A stretch of DNA of 13,208 nucleotides from UMGS1663 sp963621995 (lineage in GTDB: Bacteria > Bacillota > Clostridia > TANB77 > CAG-508), in assembly GCA_963621995.1 (NCBI GenBank), contig CAVFFZ010000032.1, forward strand, positions 1-13,208, in the 5' to 3' direction. Made by a program: the position numbers and the translations under genes. Under the pieces are notes generated by a model. That model saw only the letters and a list, made by a program, of their open reading frames with translations. It was not told the DNA's origin and searched no databases. The stretch's first letter is position 1. The number at the start of each line of letters is the position of its first letter. Below are positions 6,872 through 13,208 of this stretch, piece after piece.

Positions 6872-7432
6872 ATGGAAGATAATCAAATAATTGAACTTTA
6901 TTGGAATAGATCAGAGAACGCAATAAGTGAAACAGATAAAAAATATGGTGAGTATTGTAGTTATATTGCAAATAATATATTACAAAATAAAGAAGATTCA
7001 ATAGAATGTTTAAACGATGTATATTTAAACACATGGAATACGATTCCACCTAAAAGACCAAATGTCTTAAAACTTTTTTTAGCAAAGATTACAAGAAATG
7101 TAGCAATAAATAAATATAAAAATTTAAGAGCTAAAAAGAGAAATTCAAATATGGAATTAGTATTAGAAGAATTAGAAGATTGTATATCTAACAATGAAAG
7201 TGTAGAAAATATAATTGAATATAATGAGCTTGTAACTTTTTTAAACGAGTTTATAGAAAAATTACCTATTAATAAAAAAAAGATTTTTCTAGATAGGTAT
7301 TGGTATTTGAATTCAATTAAAGATATATCTTTAAAAAATAAAATAAGCGAAAATAGTGTAAAAGTAATACTATATAGATTAAGAAACGAATTAAAGGACT
7401 TTTTAATAGAAAGGGGGCTTATATATGAATAA
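6872..7432 (+). CDS. ECF-type RNA polymerase sigma factor
   Basis: This 186-residue protein is of ECF (group 4) sigma length and layout. Region 2 (about 8-85) has YGEYCSYIANNIL and the DVYLNTWNTIPP segment (49-60). Region 4 (about 118-180) has FIEKLPINKKKIFLDRYW and a helix-turn-helix (IKDISLKNKISENSVKVILY). It would direct core polymerase to a small regulon including its own operon. GAGGAG precedes ATG 6872. Its stop overlaps the next gene's start by 8 bases (ATGAATAA), so it is translationally coupled to the membrane protein at 7425, the usual sigma/anti-sigma arrangement. Whether it also reads the four shared lysis promoters is open. Confidence 0.9.
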   Translation: MEDNQIIELYWNRSENAISETDKKYGEYCSYIANNILQNKEDSIECLNDVYLNTWNTIPPKRPNVLKLFLAKITRNVAINKYKNLRAKKRNSNMELVLEELEDCISNNESVENIIEYNELVTFLNEFIEKLPINKKKIFLDRYWYLNSIKDISLKNKISENSVKVILYRLRNELKDFLIERGLIYE

Positions 7433-8144
7433 AAGTTTTGAAATATTAGAAGCTCTTAATGATATTGATGAAAAAATATTAATAGAAGCCTTAGAAGATA
7501 AAAAAACAAAACATATAAATAAAACATGGGTATATTTTTTTACTCCTACTATTGCTCTTATGATAATGTTAACTTGTGTAATTTATATAAATAAAAATTT
7601 AAAAAGCGACAATTTACAACTTGCAAAAAACAATGAAATTCAAAATATAGTAAAAGATGAAAATAAAGACAATATAATTTTCAATAATAATAATATAATA
7701 ACAGCATCAGATATAGATGGAAAATCAAAGAAAGAGGACGTAATATCTAAATTTGAATTTCTTAAAGAATTAAATATACCTAAAGAATATAGTTTAATAA
7801 ATCAATATGCTTTATATGAAAAAGAAAACTTAAATGAAAAAGAATATACAAAATTATGGCAGTATAGCATATATTATCAAATATATGGCTCAAATATAAA
7901 TGATGAACCTTCTAACATAGAAATTACATTCACAAAAGAAAATTATATACTTGGATGCATGCTACCTAATAAAAATAATTTCGAAAAATCAAATATAAAC
8001 GATAATGATATTTATTTATTTAAAAATGATAAAAGGAAATGTATACAAGCATTTTTCGAATATAAACAATATAAATTTTTTATAGAATCATCTAAATTAA
8101 CGGAAAATGAATTTATTGAACTAGTAAAATCAATAATAAAATAA
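7425..8144 (+). CDS. Membrane anti-sigma factor, DUF4367-like outer domain
   Basis: This 239-residue protein has a cytoplasmic part of about 34 residues (NKSFEILEALNDIDEKILIE), one membrane segment (about 35-55), a low-complexity linker (60-100) and an outer domain (about 103-239). The end of that domain (YKFFIESSKLTENEFIELVKSI) resembles the DUF4367 domain found in partners of ECF sigma factors. Its start overlaps the sigma factor stop and its TAA overlaps the following ATG (TAATG at 8142-8146). The expected role is to hold the sigma factor at the membrane until an outside signal releases it. The N-terminal part lacks an obvious HxxxCxxC zinc motif, so it is not a classic ZAS anti-sigma factor. 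The role is inferred from coupling and topology. Confidence 0.75.
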   Translation: MNKSFEILEALNDIDEKILIEALEDKKTKHINKTWVYFFTPTIALMIMLTCVIYINKNLKSDNLQLAKNNEIQNIVKDENKDNIIFNNNNIITASDIDGKSKKEDVISKFEFLKELNIPKEYSLINQYALYEKENLNEKEYTKLWQYSIYYQIYGSNINDEPSNIEITFTKENYILGCMLPNKNNFEKSNINDNDIYLFKNDKRKCIQAFFEYKQYKFFIESSKLTENEFIELVKSIIK

Positions 8145-8170
8145 TGGATTGTATAATATGGGGAAAACTA

Positions 8171-9562
8171 ATGAGATATAAAGGAATAAAATTTTTAATA
8201 TTTATTGTTGTAATAATGATAATAATGATGGTAATTTTTCTAATAGAAGAAAATATAAAATTTGATACAAAAAACATTTTAATTGAAAGTTCAGAGTGTG
8301 ACATATATGAAAAAGATAAAATAAAAAATAATTATAAAGCTAATATTTTTTTAGATGAAAAAAATAAATGTTATACTATCGAATTGATTATAGATATAAT
8401 AAATGATTCCACTGATGAATGGAATAAAATATATTTTAGAGATTATCCAAGTGCATTTTATAATCTGGAAAATGGTAATATCAGCGAAATTAGTGAAGGT
8501 AAGGATTTTAATAAAAAAGAAGAATTAAGGTTTTATAGAGAAGAAGATAAAACAGTATTTTATATACAATTAAAAGAATTACTAAAGCCTAATACTACAA
8601 TAACCATTTCTATGAAATATAAAGCATATATTCCAAACTTAGATGCACGTTATGGATATCAAAAGATAGGAGAGAATAAAACAGATTTTTATTTGGGAAA
8701 TTGTATACCTATACTATGTCCTTATGAAAATGGAAAATTTCAATATTATCCATATTTTTCTGTTGGAGAATGTTTTTATTCAAAAATGGCGAATTATGAT
8801 GTAAGTATAACAGTACCAGAGGAATATAGTGTAATAGCAACAGGAGATAAAAAAGACATACAATACAATAACAATAAAACTATAACATATGAATATAAAG
8901 CAAATATAGTAAGAGATTTTTCTTTGATGATTGGAAATTCATATAAAGAATATTCAGGGAGTATAGATGGTATTACAATTAATAGTTACTTTCATAATGG
9001 GCATGAAAAAGAAGGAAAAGAAGCTTTAAGGATTGCAAAGGAAGTTATACATGAGTTAAATGACAGACTAGGAAAATATCCATATAATAATTTTAACGTT
9101 GTTGAAGTTCAAATGGAGATGAAAGGGATGGAATATCCCAAAATGGCATTAGTAACAAATGGAGAGTTTGGAGTGAACTATTTAGCACATGAGATAATGC
9201 ACCAATGGTTTTATTCATTAGTAGGTAACAATTCATATAAAGAACCATGGATTGATGAAAGTTTAGCAACTTATTTGGCAAATCCTGAATTAAAAGAATA
9301 TTCAGGAATAATTACAAAAGCATATGACGAATATAAAAGTGATTCAGATTATACTTATTTTGTATATTTTTGTGGGGCATCTATGTATAGTAGATTAGAA
9401 GAAAAATACGGAAGAGAAAAGATAGATTCATTTATGCGTGAATTATTAGAAAAATATTCATATAGAGAAGTTAATACAAAACAAGTAACAGAATTATTAA
9501 AGAAATATTACGGAGAAGATAATCCAATATTAAAAGAATATATCGAAGAAAAATATTTTTAA
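8171..9562 (+). CDS. Membrane-anchored M1-type (gluzincin) metallopeptidase
   Basis: From ATG 8171 this is 463 residues: one N-terminal membrane segment (about 5-23) and an outer peptidase. It has the gluzincin set HEIMHQW followed by DES (HExxH plus the third zinc ligand E, 19 residues after the second histidine) and a GMEYP motif upstream that stands where M1 aminopeptidases have GxMEN. An N-terminal beta domain precedes it; the C-terminal ERAP1-like domain of long M1 enzymes is missing, so it is the short form. I prefer ATG 8171, with GGGG 7-10 bases ahead, to ATG 8144, which overlaps the anti-sigma stop as TAATG and would add nine residues. It is the third gene of the sigma operon, so it is likely regulated by that sigma factor, acting at the cell surface. 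Substrate unknown; the altered GxMEN suggests specificity may differ from a true aminopeptidase. Confidence 0.85.
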   Translation: MRYKGIKFLIFIVVIMIIMMVIFLIEENIKFDTKNILIESSECDIYEKDKIKNNYKANIFLDEKNKCYTIELIIDIINDSTDEWNKIYFRDYPSAFYNLENGNISEISEGKDFNKKEELRFYREEDKTVFYIQLKELLKPNTTITISMKYKAYIPNLDARYGYQKIGENKTDFYLGNCIPILCPYENGKFQYYPYFSVGECFYSKMANYDVSITVPEEYSVIATGDKKDIQYNNNKTITYEYKANIVRDFSLMIGNSYKEYSGSIDGITINSYFHNGHEKEGKEALRIAKEVIHELNDRLGKYPYNNFNVVEVQMEMKGMEYPKMALVTNGEFGVNYLAHEIMHQWFYSLVGNNSYKEPWIDESLATYLANPELKEYSGIITKAYDEYKSDSDYTYFVYFCGASMYSRLEEKYGREKIDSFMRELLEKYSYREVNTKQVTELLKKYYGEDNPILKEYIEEKYF

Positions 9563-9567
9563 ATGTA

Positions 9568-9732
9568 ATGGCGAAAGCTAAAAATTTTAATTTGGCAAAT
9601 CTAGCACATAAAGGAACACAATAACTCAATAATAGTATACTAAAGAGTAGTCCAATTAGAAAGGTTATTTAATATAAAAGAAAGAATATGTTTATAAAAT
9701 TCATATTAAATAAACCTTATAAACATATTATA
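9568..9732 (+). pseudogene. Decayed Spo0A-like C-terminal domain
   Basis: ATG 9568 opens 18 codons ending NLANLAHKGTQ then TAA, matching NYNLAHKGTQ of the Spo0A-like regulator; 23 bases (9601-9623) are identical to 1677-1699. Beyond the stop the likeness continues in shifting frames: SIIVY against ILIIY, FNIKE against FNLKE, KEYVYKIHIK (9686-9715 region) against KEEVYPIVAK, and NKPYKHIIR against NKTLHNIK. Stops, an internal deletion of about 11 bases and frameshifts show it is not functional. The receiver domain is absent. It marks the place in the second locus where copy 1 has its intact regulator. Confidence 0.65.
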
Positions 9733-9747
9733 CGAGGAGAAAATAGT

Positions 9748-10293
9748 ATGAAAAAGATTTTTTTAGGAATTATATTAATGATAATATTAATGATTGTATT
9801 TGGAATATATGTATTAGTAAAAGATAATCCAGACTTTGCACCATATACAAGAAAAGAATACGATATAGCTTATGATATAAACTCCGATATATATAATTTA
9901 TCGGAAATTAAAAGAGAAATTACAAATATTGCTGAGAAATATGAAAAAGGAATTAAATTAACTTGTATAACATATTATTTAGAGAATAAAGATAATGGGA
10001 CAATAGAATTCAAACTTTTCAAAAGTGATTGTAATGGTAAAAATAAAGCATGTTCAATTATAATAAAAATGAATGTTGCAACTAAAAAAACTACAGATAT
10101 TATCTATGAAAAAGGCCATGGAAAAAGAATATCAGGATATTCTGATGAAATTAATAATAGATTAGATGAAAATATACTATCAAATTATATAAACAATAAT
10201 GATGAAAATATAATAATAACTGTAACAAATTTTCAAATAAAGAAGATATATCAAAAATTAGAGGGTTCAAGAATGAACCCTCTTAAATTATGA
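9748..10293 (+). CDS. Single-TM exported protein of unknown function
   Basis: From ATG 9748 this is 181 residues: an N-terminal membrane anchor (about 4-24, MKKIFLGIILMIILMIVFGI) and an outer domain of about 155 residues, lysine- and asparagine-rich, with no motif I recognise. ATG 9748 is chosen because CGAGGAGA lies 8 bases ahead and because the 20 codons upstream of it (from 9688) are remnants of the decayed Spo0A-like gene. The last 11 codons are made by the hairpin at 10260-10283, and its end overlaps the convergent endolysin 2 gene by 6 bases, so the C-terminus may not be under strong selection. It may be expressed from an unseen promoter within the decayed gene. Confidence 0.7.
   Translation: MKKIFLGIILMIILMIVFGIYVLVKDNPDFAPYTRKEYDIAYDINSDIYNLSEIKREITNIAEKYEKGIKLTCITYYLENKDNGTIEFKLFKSDCNGKNKACSIIIKMNVATKKTTDIIYEKGHGKRISGYSDEINNRLDENILSNYINNNDENIIITVTNFQIKKIYQKLEGSRMNPLKL
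10260..10283 (-). terminator. Terminator after endolysin 2
   Basis: GAGGGTTCA (10261-10269) pairs with TGAACCCTC (10274-10282) around a 4-base loop, with one further A-T pair outside. On the - strand it lies just past the endolysin 2 stop (10288) and is followed by TAATTTTT. On the + strand the T tract is weak. It overlaps the coding end of the convergent gene. Confidence 0.75.
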
Positions 10294-12384
10294 AATTGCT
10301 CTCATTGCTTCGTTATACTTTTCAAACAATTTATACAATCCATAGTTTCTTTCCCCATATTCTACTGCTTTATCTCCAGAACCATTATATCTTTCTAAAA
10401 TTCTTTTTATATAAGAAGGATTAGTATCGTAATTATACCCTCCATTTTTTTCATATGCACAAGCAAGTAAGTTTAATGTTGCCATTTTAATATTAAAATC
10501 TACGTCATTATGCAATGTATACCAAACTGTTTTTAAATCATTCTCATTTTCTGGATTTAAAGGATTTGCATTTATTAATCCTTGTTCTATTGCAAAATTA
10601 TAAGCTTTAATAGCTGTTCCGGCAAATATTTGACATACACCTGTACTAGAGTCTTTTTTGCCAACTATACTGCCTTTTTCATAATAATCAGTTACTAAAC
10701 CATCAGCAATAGTATCGTCTAAACCTTCTACCCCATGTTCCCACATAATAATAGTTTGAATTAAAGATTTACGAACTTTAAATTGTTTACTATATCTAGT
10801 AATAATACTATCATAAGATGCTAAATCATTATAAGTTGCTTCTCTAGATCTTATTGATTTTGTTTTTTGTAAAGTGTTCATAATTCCATCAAGATATGGA
10901 ACTAATTCTGATTTCATTTGGGCTTTTAAAGTATTAACAGTTAAAACATCATCTTTTGAATTACTTACAGAAGTATTTTTATAATTAAATAATGCATTCC
11001 ATGTTGCTTCACCTACAATTCCATCTGCCGTTAAACCTTTTGAACTTTGAAATTGCTTTACAGCATTTTTAGTATTCTCACCAAAAATACCATCTATTGT
11101 ACCTACTGAGTATCCTAAATTTGATAGTCTTGATTGTATTATAGATATATTACTATCACTCATTCCTTCAGCCATTAAGTACCCTGGGTATGGAACATTA
11201 ACCTGTTGGTTTTGAAGAGGAAATAAAGCATTCCAAGTAGTTTCACCTACATCTCCATCTACTTCTAAACCATAATCTGCTTGAAATTGTCTTACTGCAT
11301 TTCTGCAACCAGAACCATATTGCCCATCAGCACCTCCTGGGACGTCATAACCTCTTCTTATTAATTCATTTTGAATTTTTACAACATTTTCTCCTCTAGC
11401 TCCCATAGTAATAATATATCCAGGATAAGAAGAACTTGTTGTAGTAATAGGAAATAAAGCATCCCATGTTGCTTTACCTACGCTGCCATCAACTTCTAAG
11501 CCATTATCAGCTTGAAATTGTTTTACTGCGTTTCTACAACCAGATCCATATTGTCCATCAGCACCTCCTGGAACGTCGTAACCTCTTCTTATTAATTCAT
11601 TTTGAATTTTTACAACATTTTCTCCTCTAGCTCCCATATCTATAACTGTACCAGGATAGCTTGATGGCATGCTTGTACTAGAATCTTCTAACTTTGCCCA
11701 AGTTGCTGGTCCAATCATACCATCAACCGAAAGTCCATTATTCGCCTGAAATCGTCTTACTGCTTGTTCTGTTTCAGAACCAAATATACCATCTGCCCCA
11801 TAAGAACTTAAAGAATATCCTTTAGAAATTAGTTTGTTTTGTGCATATTTTACGGTATCACCTGTTCTACCTTTATATAATAAAGGCATATCAGTATGTG
11901 GCTCAGAAGGACTATTTTCTACAACTTCATTTCCTGTATAAGCAGGAACAGCATACCCATAAATCTCTATATCATTAGCAGGATATTTAAAAATATTTAC
12001 TTTATCATCATGATTTCCTTCTAACACATAAACATAACCTTTCATATAATTATCTACAATACCAACATGATCCATACCATCGCCTTTTTCAGGTTCCCAA
12101 TCAAAAAATATAATATCTCCTCTTAAAGGAATATAGTTTCTATCTCTAGTTTGCCCCTTATTTGCAAACCAGTTCCAACCAGCAGAGCAAGAAGCAAATT
12201 TCTTAACCACATCTTGTGAAACGCCAGCTTTACTCATACAGTAACTTACAAACATAGCACACCAAGGTTGATTAGGCATACCATACCAATTTCCAAAAAT
12301 ATTATCATTGTTATAGCCTTCTTTATATCCTAGAAAGCATTTTCCTATTAAAAGGATTCTTTCTCTTGTATCATTTACACTCAT
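10288..12384 (-). CDS. Endolysin 2: CHAP + four PG-binding repeats + lysozyme-like domain
   Basis: This 698-residue cell-wall hydrolase seems to have two catalytic domains. Residues 1-150 are a CHAP domain closely similar to endolysin 1, with C42, H106 and E122/N124. Four PG_binding_1 repeats follow (about 166-232, 243-311, 319-388, 400-467); repeats 2 and 3 are nearly identical and 77 residues apart. The C-terminal part (about 515-698) looks like a lysozyme/lytic transglycosylase (SLT-like) fold: candidate catalytic E549 in MWEHG, then STGVCQI (580-586), NIKMATLNLL (631-640) and ERYNGSGDKAVEYG (664-677) in the order seen in SLT domains. It could thus cut both the peptide and the glycan parts of the wall. 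No signal peptide is seen. ATG 12384 has AAGGAA ahead and lies 15 bases after the holin 2 stop. Confidence 0.88.
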   Translation of the reverse strand: MSVNDTRERILLIGKCFLGYKEGYNNDNIFGNWYGMPNQPWCAMFVSYCMSKAGVSQDVVKKFASCSAGWNWFANKGQTRDRNYIPLRGDIIFFDWEPEKGDGMDHVGIVDNYMKGYVYVLEGNHDDKVNIFKYPANDIEIYGYAVPAYTGNEVVENSPSEPHTDMPLLYKGRTGDTVKYAQNKLISKGYSLSSYGADGIFGSETEQAVRRFQANNGLSVDGMIGPATWAKLEDSSTSMPSSYPGTVIDMGARGENVVKIQNELIRRGYDVPGGADGQYGSGCRNAVKQFQADNGLEVDGSVGKATWDALFPITTTSSSYPGYIITMGARGENVVKIQNELIRRGYDVPGGADGQYGSGCRNAVRQFQADYGLEVDGDVGETTWNALFPLQNQQVNVPYPGYLMAEGMSDSNISIIQSRLSNLGYSVGTIDGIFGENTKNAVKQFQSSKGLTADGIVGEATWNALFNYKNTSVSNSKDDVLTVNTLKAQMKSELVPYLDGIMNTLQKTKSIRSREATYNDLASYDSIITRYSKQFKVRKSLIQTIIMWEHGVEGLDDTIADGLVTDYYEKGSIVGKKDSSTGVCQIFAGTAIKAYNFAIEQGLINANPLNPENENDLKTVWYTLHNDVDFNIKMATLNLLACAYEKNGGYNYDTNPSYIKRILERYNGSGDKAVEYGERNYGLYKLFEKYNEAMRAIS
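11348..11407. repeat. 60-base internal repeat, copy A (PG-binding repeat 3)
   Basis: These 60 bases are identical to 11579-11638, 231 bases (77 codons) away, within a longer, highly similar unit. The identity at silent positions shows a recent tandem duplication of one wall-binding repeat inside endolysin 2. Confidence 0.9.
11579..11638. repeat. 60-base internal repeat, copy B (PG-binding repeat 2)
   Basis: Second copy of the 60-base identical stretch in endolysin 2, in the coding part for GARGENVVKIQNELIRRGYD. Confidence 0.9.
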
Positions 12385-12399
12385 TTTTTATTCCTTCTT

Positions 12400-12651
12400 T
12401 CATTTATTTTTTTGTGATATTTTTTTTATATCTGCAATACCACCAGCAGACATACTTGAGAATACACAAGTAACAATTGTTTCCAACAAGCTCATATTTT
12501 CAACTTTAAATATGGTACAAATAAATATAGAAACAATTGAAATAAGTAAATTCTGTAAAGGAATATATTTGTTTTCTATTGGTAATAATTTAGATATTTG
12601 TCCTAATATAAGTGAAATAGTAGCAATTACAACGGAAACTGTTATATTCAA
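12400..12651 (-). CDS. Holin-like small membrane protein 2 (TTG start)
   Basis: This 83-residue protein has three hydrophobic segments and the conserved tail LLETIVTCVFSSMSAGG then ADIKKISQKNK, like holin 1. The start is TTG 12651, set by AAGGAGGTG (12658-12666) 6 bases ahead, the same geometry as in holin 1. An in-frame GTG at 12660 gives three extra residues but lies within the ribosome binding site itself, so it is unlikely. The second hydrophobic segment differs from holin 1 at seven residues in a row (SIVSIFI against AFFAVLV) while both flanks are identical. It precedes endolysin 2 by 15 bases. Confidence 0.78.
   Translation of the reverse strand: MNITVSVVIATISLILGQISKLLPIENKYIPLQNLLISIVSIFICTIFKVENMSLLETIVTCVFSSMSAGGIADIKKISQKNK
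12407..12486. repeat. 80-base direct repeat, copy 2 (holin 3' end)
   Basis: Partner of 4515-4594, 79 of 80 positions equal, same orientation. It covers the conserved third membrane segment and tail of the holin. Confidence 0.9.
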
Positions 12652-12711
12652 CGAACACACCTCCTTACAAAAATCTAAATGAAAATAAAATTATTTATTT
12701 TTCTATAGAAT

Positions 12712-12740
12712 AAGGACAATTCAAATTTTCTATTTGTAAC
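12712..12740 (-). promoter_or_regulatory. Shared lysis promoter element, holin 2-endolysin 2
   Basis: On the - strand, GTTACA (12735-12740, in TTTGTTACAAA) and GTCCTT (12712-12717, in TTGTCCTT) are 17 bases apart. This is the only one of the four sites with CC rather than CT in the -10 part. The leader of about 54 bases shares a 17-base stretch (12681-12697) with the holin 1 leader. Confidence 0.7.
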
Positions 12741-12750
12741 AAATTTATAT

Positions 12751-12785
12751 AAAAAAGTAAGAAAGTTCAAATGAACTCCTTACTT
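12751..12785 (-). terminator. Terminator after xhlA-like gene 2
   Basis: On the - strand AAGTAAG (12779-12785) and AGTTCA-type arms (12772-12777) pair with 12755-12761 and 12764-12769, with a small internal mismatch and 2-base loop, followed by TTTTTT. It lies 5 bases past the XhlA-like stop (12791) and matches the position of the terminator at 4861-4896. Confidence 0.75.
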
Positions 12786-12790
12786 GAAAA

Positions 12791-13087
12791 TTATTTGTAT
12801 AGATTAAGTTGTATAAAAACAATATTTATAAAGATTGTCGTTATTGTAGAGATTATAGTAACAATTAAACTTTCCCACTTTTTATTTGGTTTACTTTTTA
12901 ATTCCTCAATTTCTTTATCATTTTTTGAAACTTGTTCTGTAATATTTTCTACATTTTTAGCTAATACACTTAAATTAGTATTATTTAAATGTGTTAAGTT
13001 AGAAATATCCTTAAAGTCGTCTAATTTAGTTTCAATAGTTACTAATCTCTGTAATATTTCTTTTTCAAAATTATTATTATATTCCAT
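12791..13087 (-). CDS. XhlA-like holin-accessory protein 2
   Basis: This 98-residue protein has an N-terminal coiled-coil-type helix (FEKEILQRLVTIETKLDDF ... VENITEQVSKNDKEIEEL), SKPNKKWES and a C-terminal hydrophobic segment (about 73-92), like copy 1, with about 23 differences in 98. ATG 13087 is chosen because GGAGA (13096-13100) lies 8 bases ahead, as in copy 1; in-frame ATGs at 13096 and 13102 overlap that site. The charged middle (49-62) varies most, the membrane end least. It has its own promoter and terminator. Confidence 0.75.
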   Translation of the reverse strand: MEYNNNFEKEILQRLVTIETKLDDFKDISNLTHLNNTNLSVLAKNVENITEQVSKNDKEIEELKSKPNKKWESLIVTIISTITTIFINIVFIQLNLYK

Positions 13088-13120
13088 ATCATTCATCTCC
13101 ATTAATAGTTTTCAATATAA

Positions 13121-13149
13121 AAAGACAAGAGGAAGATATGTTTTGTAAC
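13121..13149 (-). promoter_or_regulatory. Shared lysis promoter element, xhlA-like 2
   Basis: On the - strand, GTTACA (13144-13149, in TTTTGTTACAAAA) and GTCTTT (13121-13126, in CTTGTCTTTTTATA) are 17 bases apart, as at the other three units. The remaining 59 bases to the window end hold only AT-rich sequence with no gene I can support. Confidence 0.7.
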
Positions 13150-13208
13150 AAAATTATAAATTTTTAAATTTTTTTATTGCTTGAATAACTGTACATATTA
13201 TATAAGAA

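Noticed and set aside
9688..9747. A longer N-terminus (20 extra residues) for the single-TM protein at 9748
   Set aside because: There is no ribosome binding site before 9688, a good one before 9748, and the extra codons align with the decayed Spo0A-like sequence.
11000..11700. Regularly spaced repeats that could suggest a CRISPR array
   Set aside because: The period of about 231 bases, in frame, with the repeats coding PG_binding_1 domains, explains them fully.
2566..13087. Calling the region a prophage
   Set aside because: Only lysis-type genes are phage-like; no integrase, repressor, terminase, capsid, tail or attachment site is seen in the window.
12771..13148. A 125-codon open frame on + across the xhlA-like gene 2
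   Set aside because: It is antisense to a gene with a conserved paralogue, its own promoter and a good ribosome binding site; the open frame has none and overlaps the terminator.

Overview
The window is very AT-rich DNA coding on both strands, with strong AGGAGG-type ribosome binding sites, a Spo0A-family response regulator, ECF sigma/anti-sigma genes of the type common in Clostridia, and short low-GC hairpin terminators. This points to a low-GC Gram-positive bacterium of the class Clostridia, probably an anaerobe; I cannot name a species. No tRNA, rRNA, CRISPR array, transposase, integrase or phage structural gene is visible.

Layout. (1) 9-1148 (+): a membrane-anchored DUF4179-like anti-sigma-type protein whose start overlaps the stop of a gene lying outside the window. 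(2) 1224-2003 (+): a Spo0A-like response regulator. (3) 5192-2016 (-): lysis cassette 1, made of an XhlA-like protein, a holin-like protein, a CHAP/PG-binding endolysin with an unidentified 320-residue C-terminal domain, and then a two-TM membrane protein. (4) 5440-6723 (+): a secreted matrixin-like metalloprotease followed by a frameshifted membrane-anchored gene. (5) 6872-9562 (+): ECF sigma factor, its membrane anti-sigma partner and a membrane-anchored M1-type peptidase. (6) 9568-9732 (+): a decayed copy of a Spo0A-like C-terminal domain. (7) 9748-10293 (+): a single-TM protein of unknown function. (8) 13087-10288 (-): lysis cassette 2, again XhlA-like, holin-like and CHAP/PG-binding endolysin, but ending in a lysozyme/transglycosylase-like domain.

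The main point is that the window looks like two diverged copies of one locus: sigma/anti-sigma genes, then a Spo0A-like regulator on the + strand, facing a three-gene phage-type lysis cassette on the - strand. In copy 2 the Spo0A-like gene has decayed. The four transcription units of the two cassettes (xhlA and holin-endolysin in each) are all preceded by the same element: a -35-like TTGTTACA and a -10-like TTGTCTTT (one copy has CC), with exactly 17 bases between GTTACA and GTCTTT. This is not a sigma-A promoter and suggests one dedicated sigma factor or regulator fires both cassettes together. In contrast, the membrane protein gene next to cassette 1 has a textbook sigma-A promoter.

Inference: this could be a host-owned, regulated lysis or holin-dependent export system (endolysins without signal peptides, dedicated holins, secreted and surface proteases nearby) rather than a prophage. 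A domesticated phage lysis module is the main alternative. Which sigma factor reads the shared promoter cannot be decided from the window.
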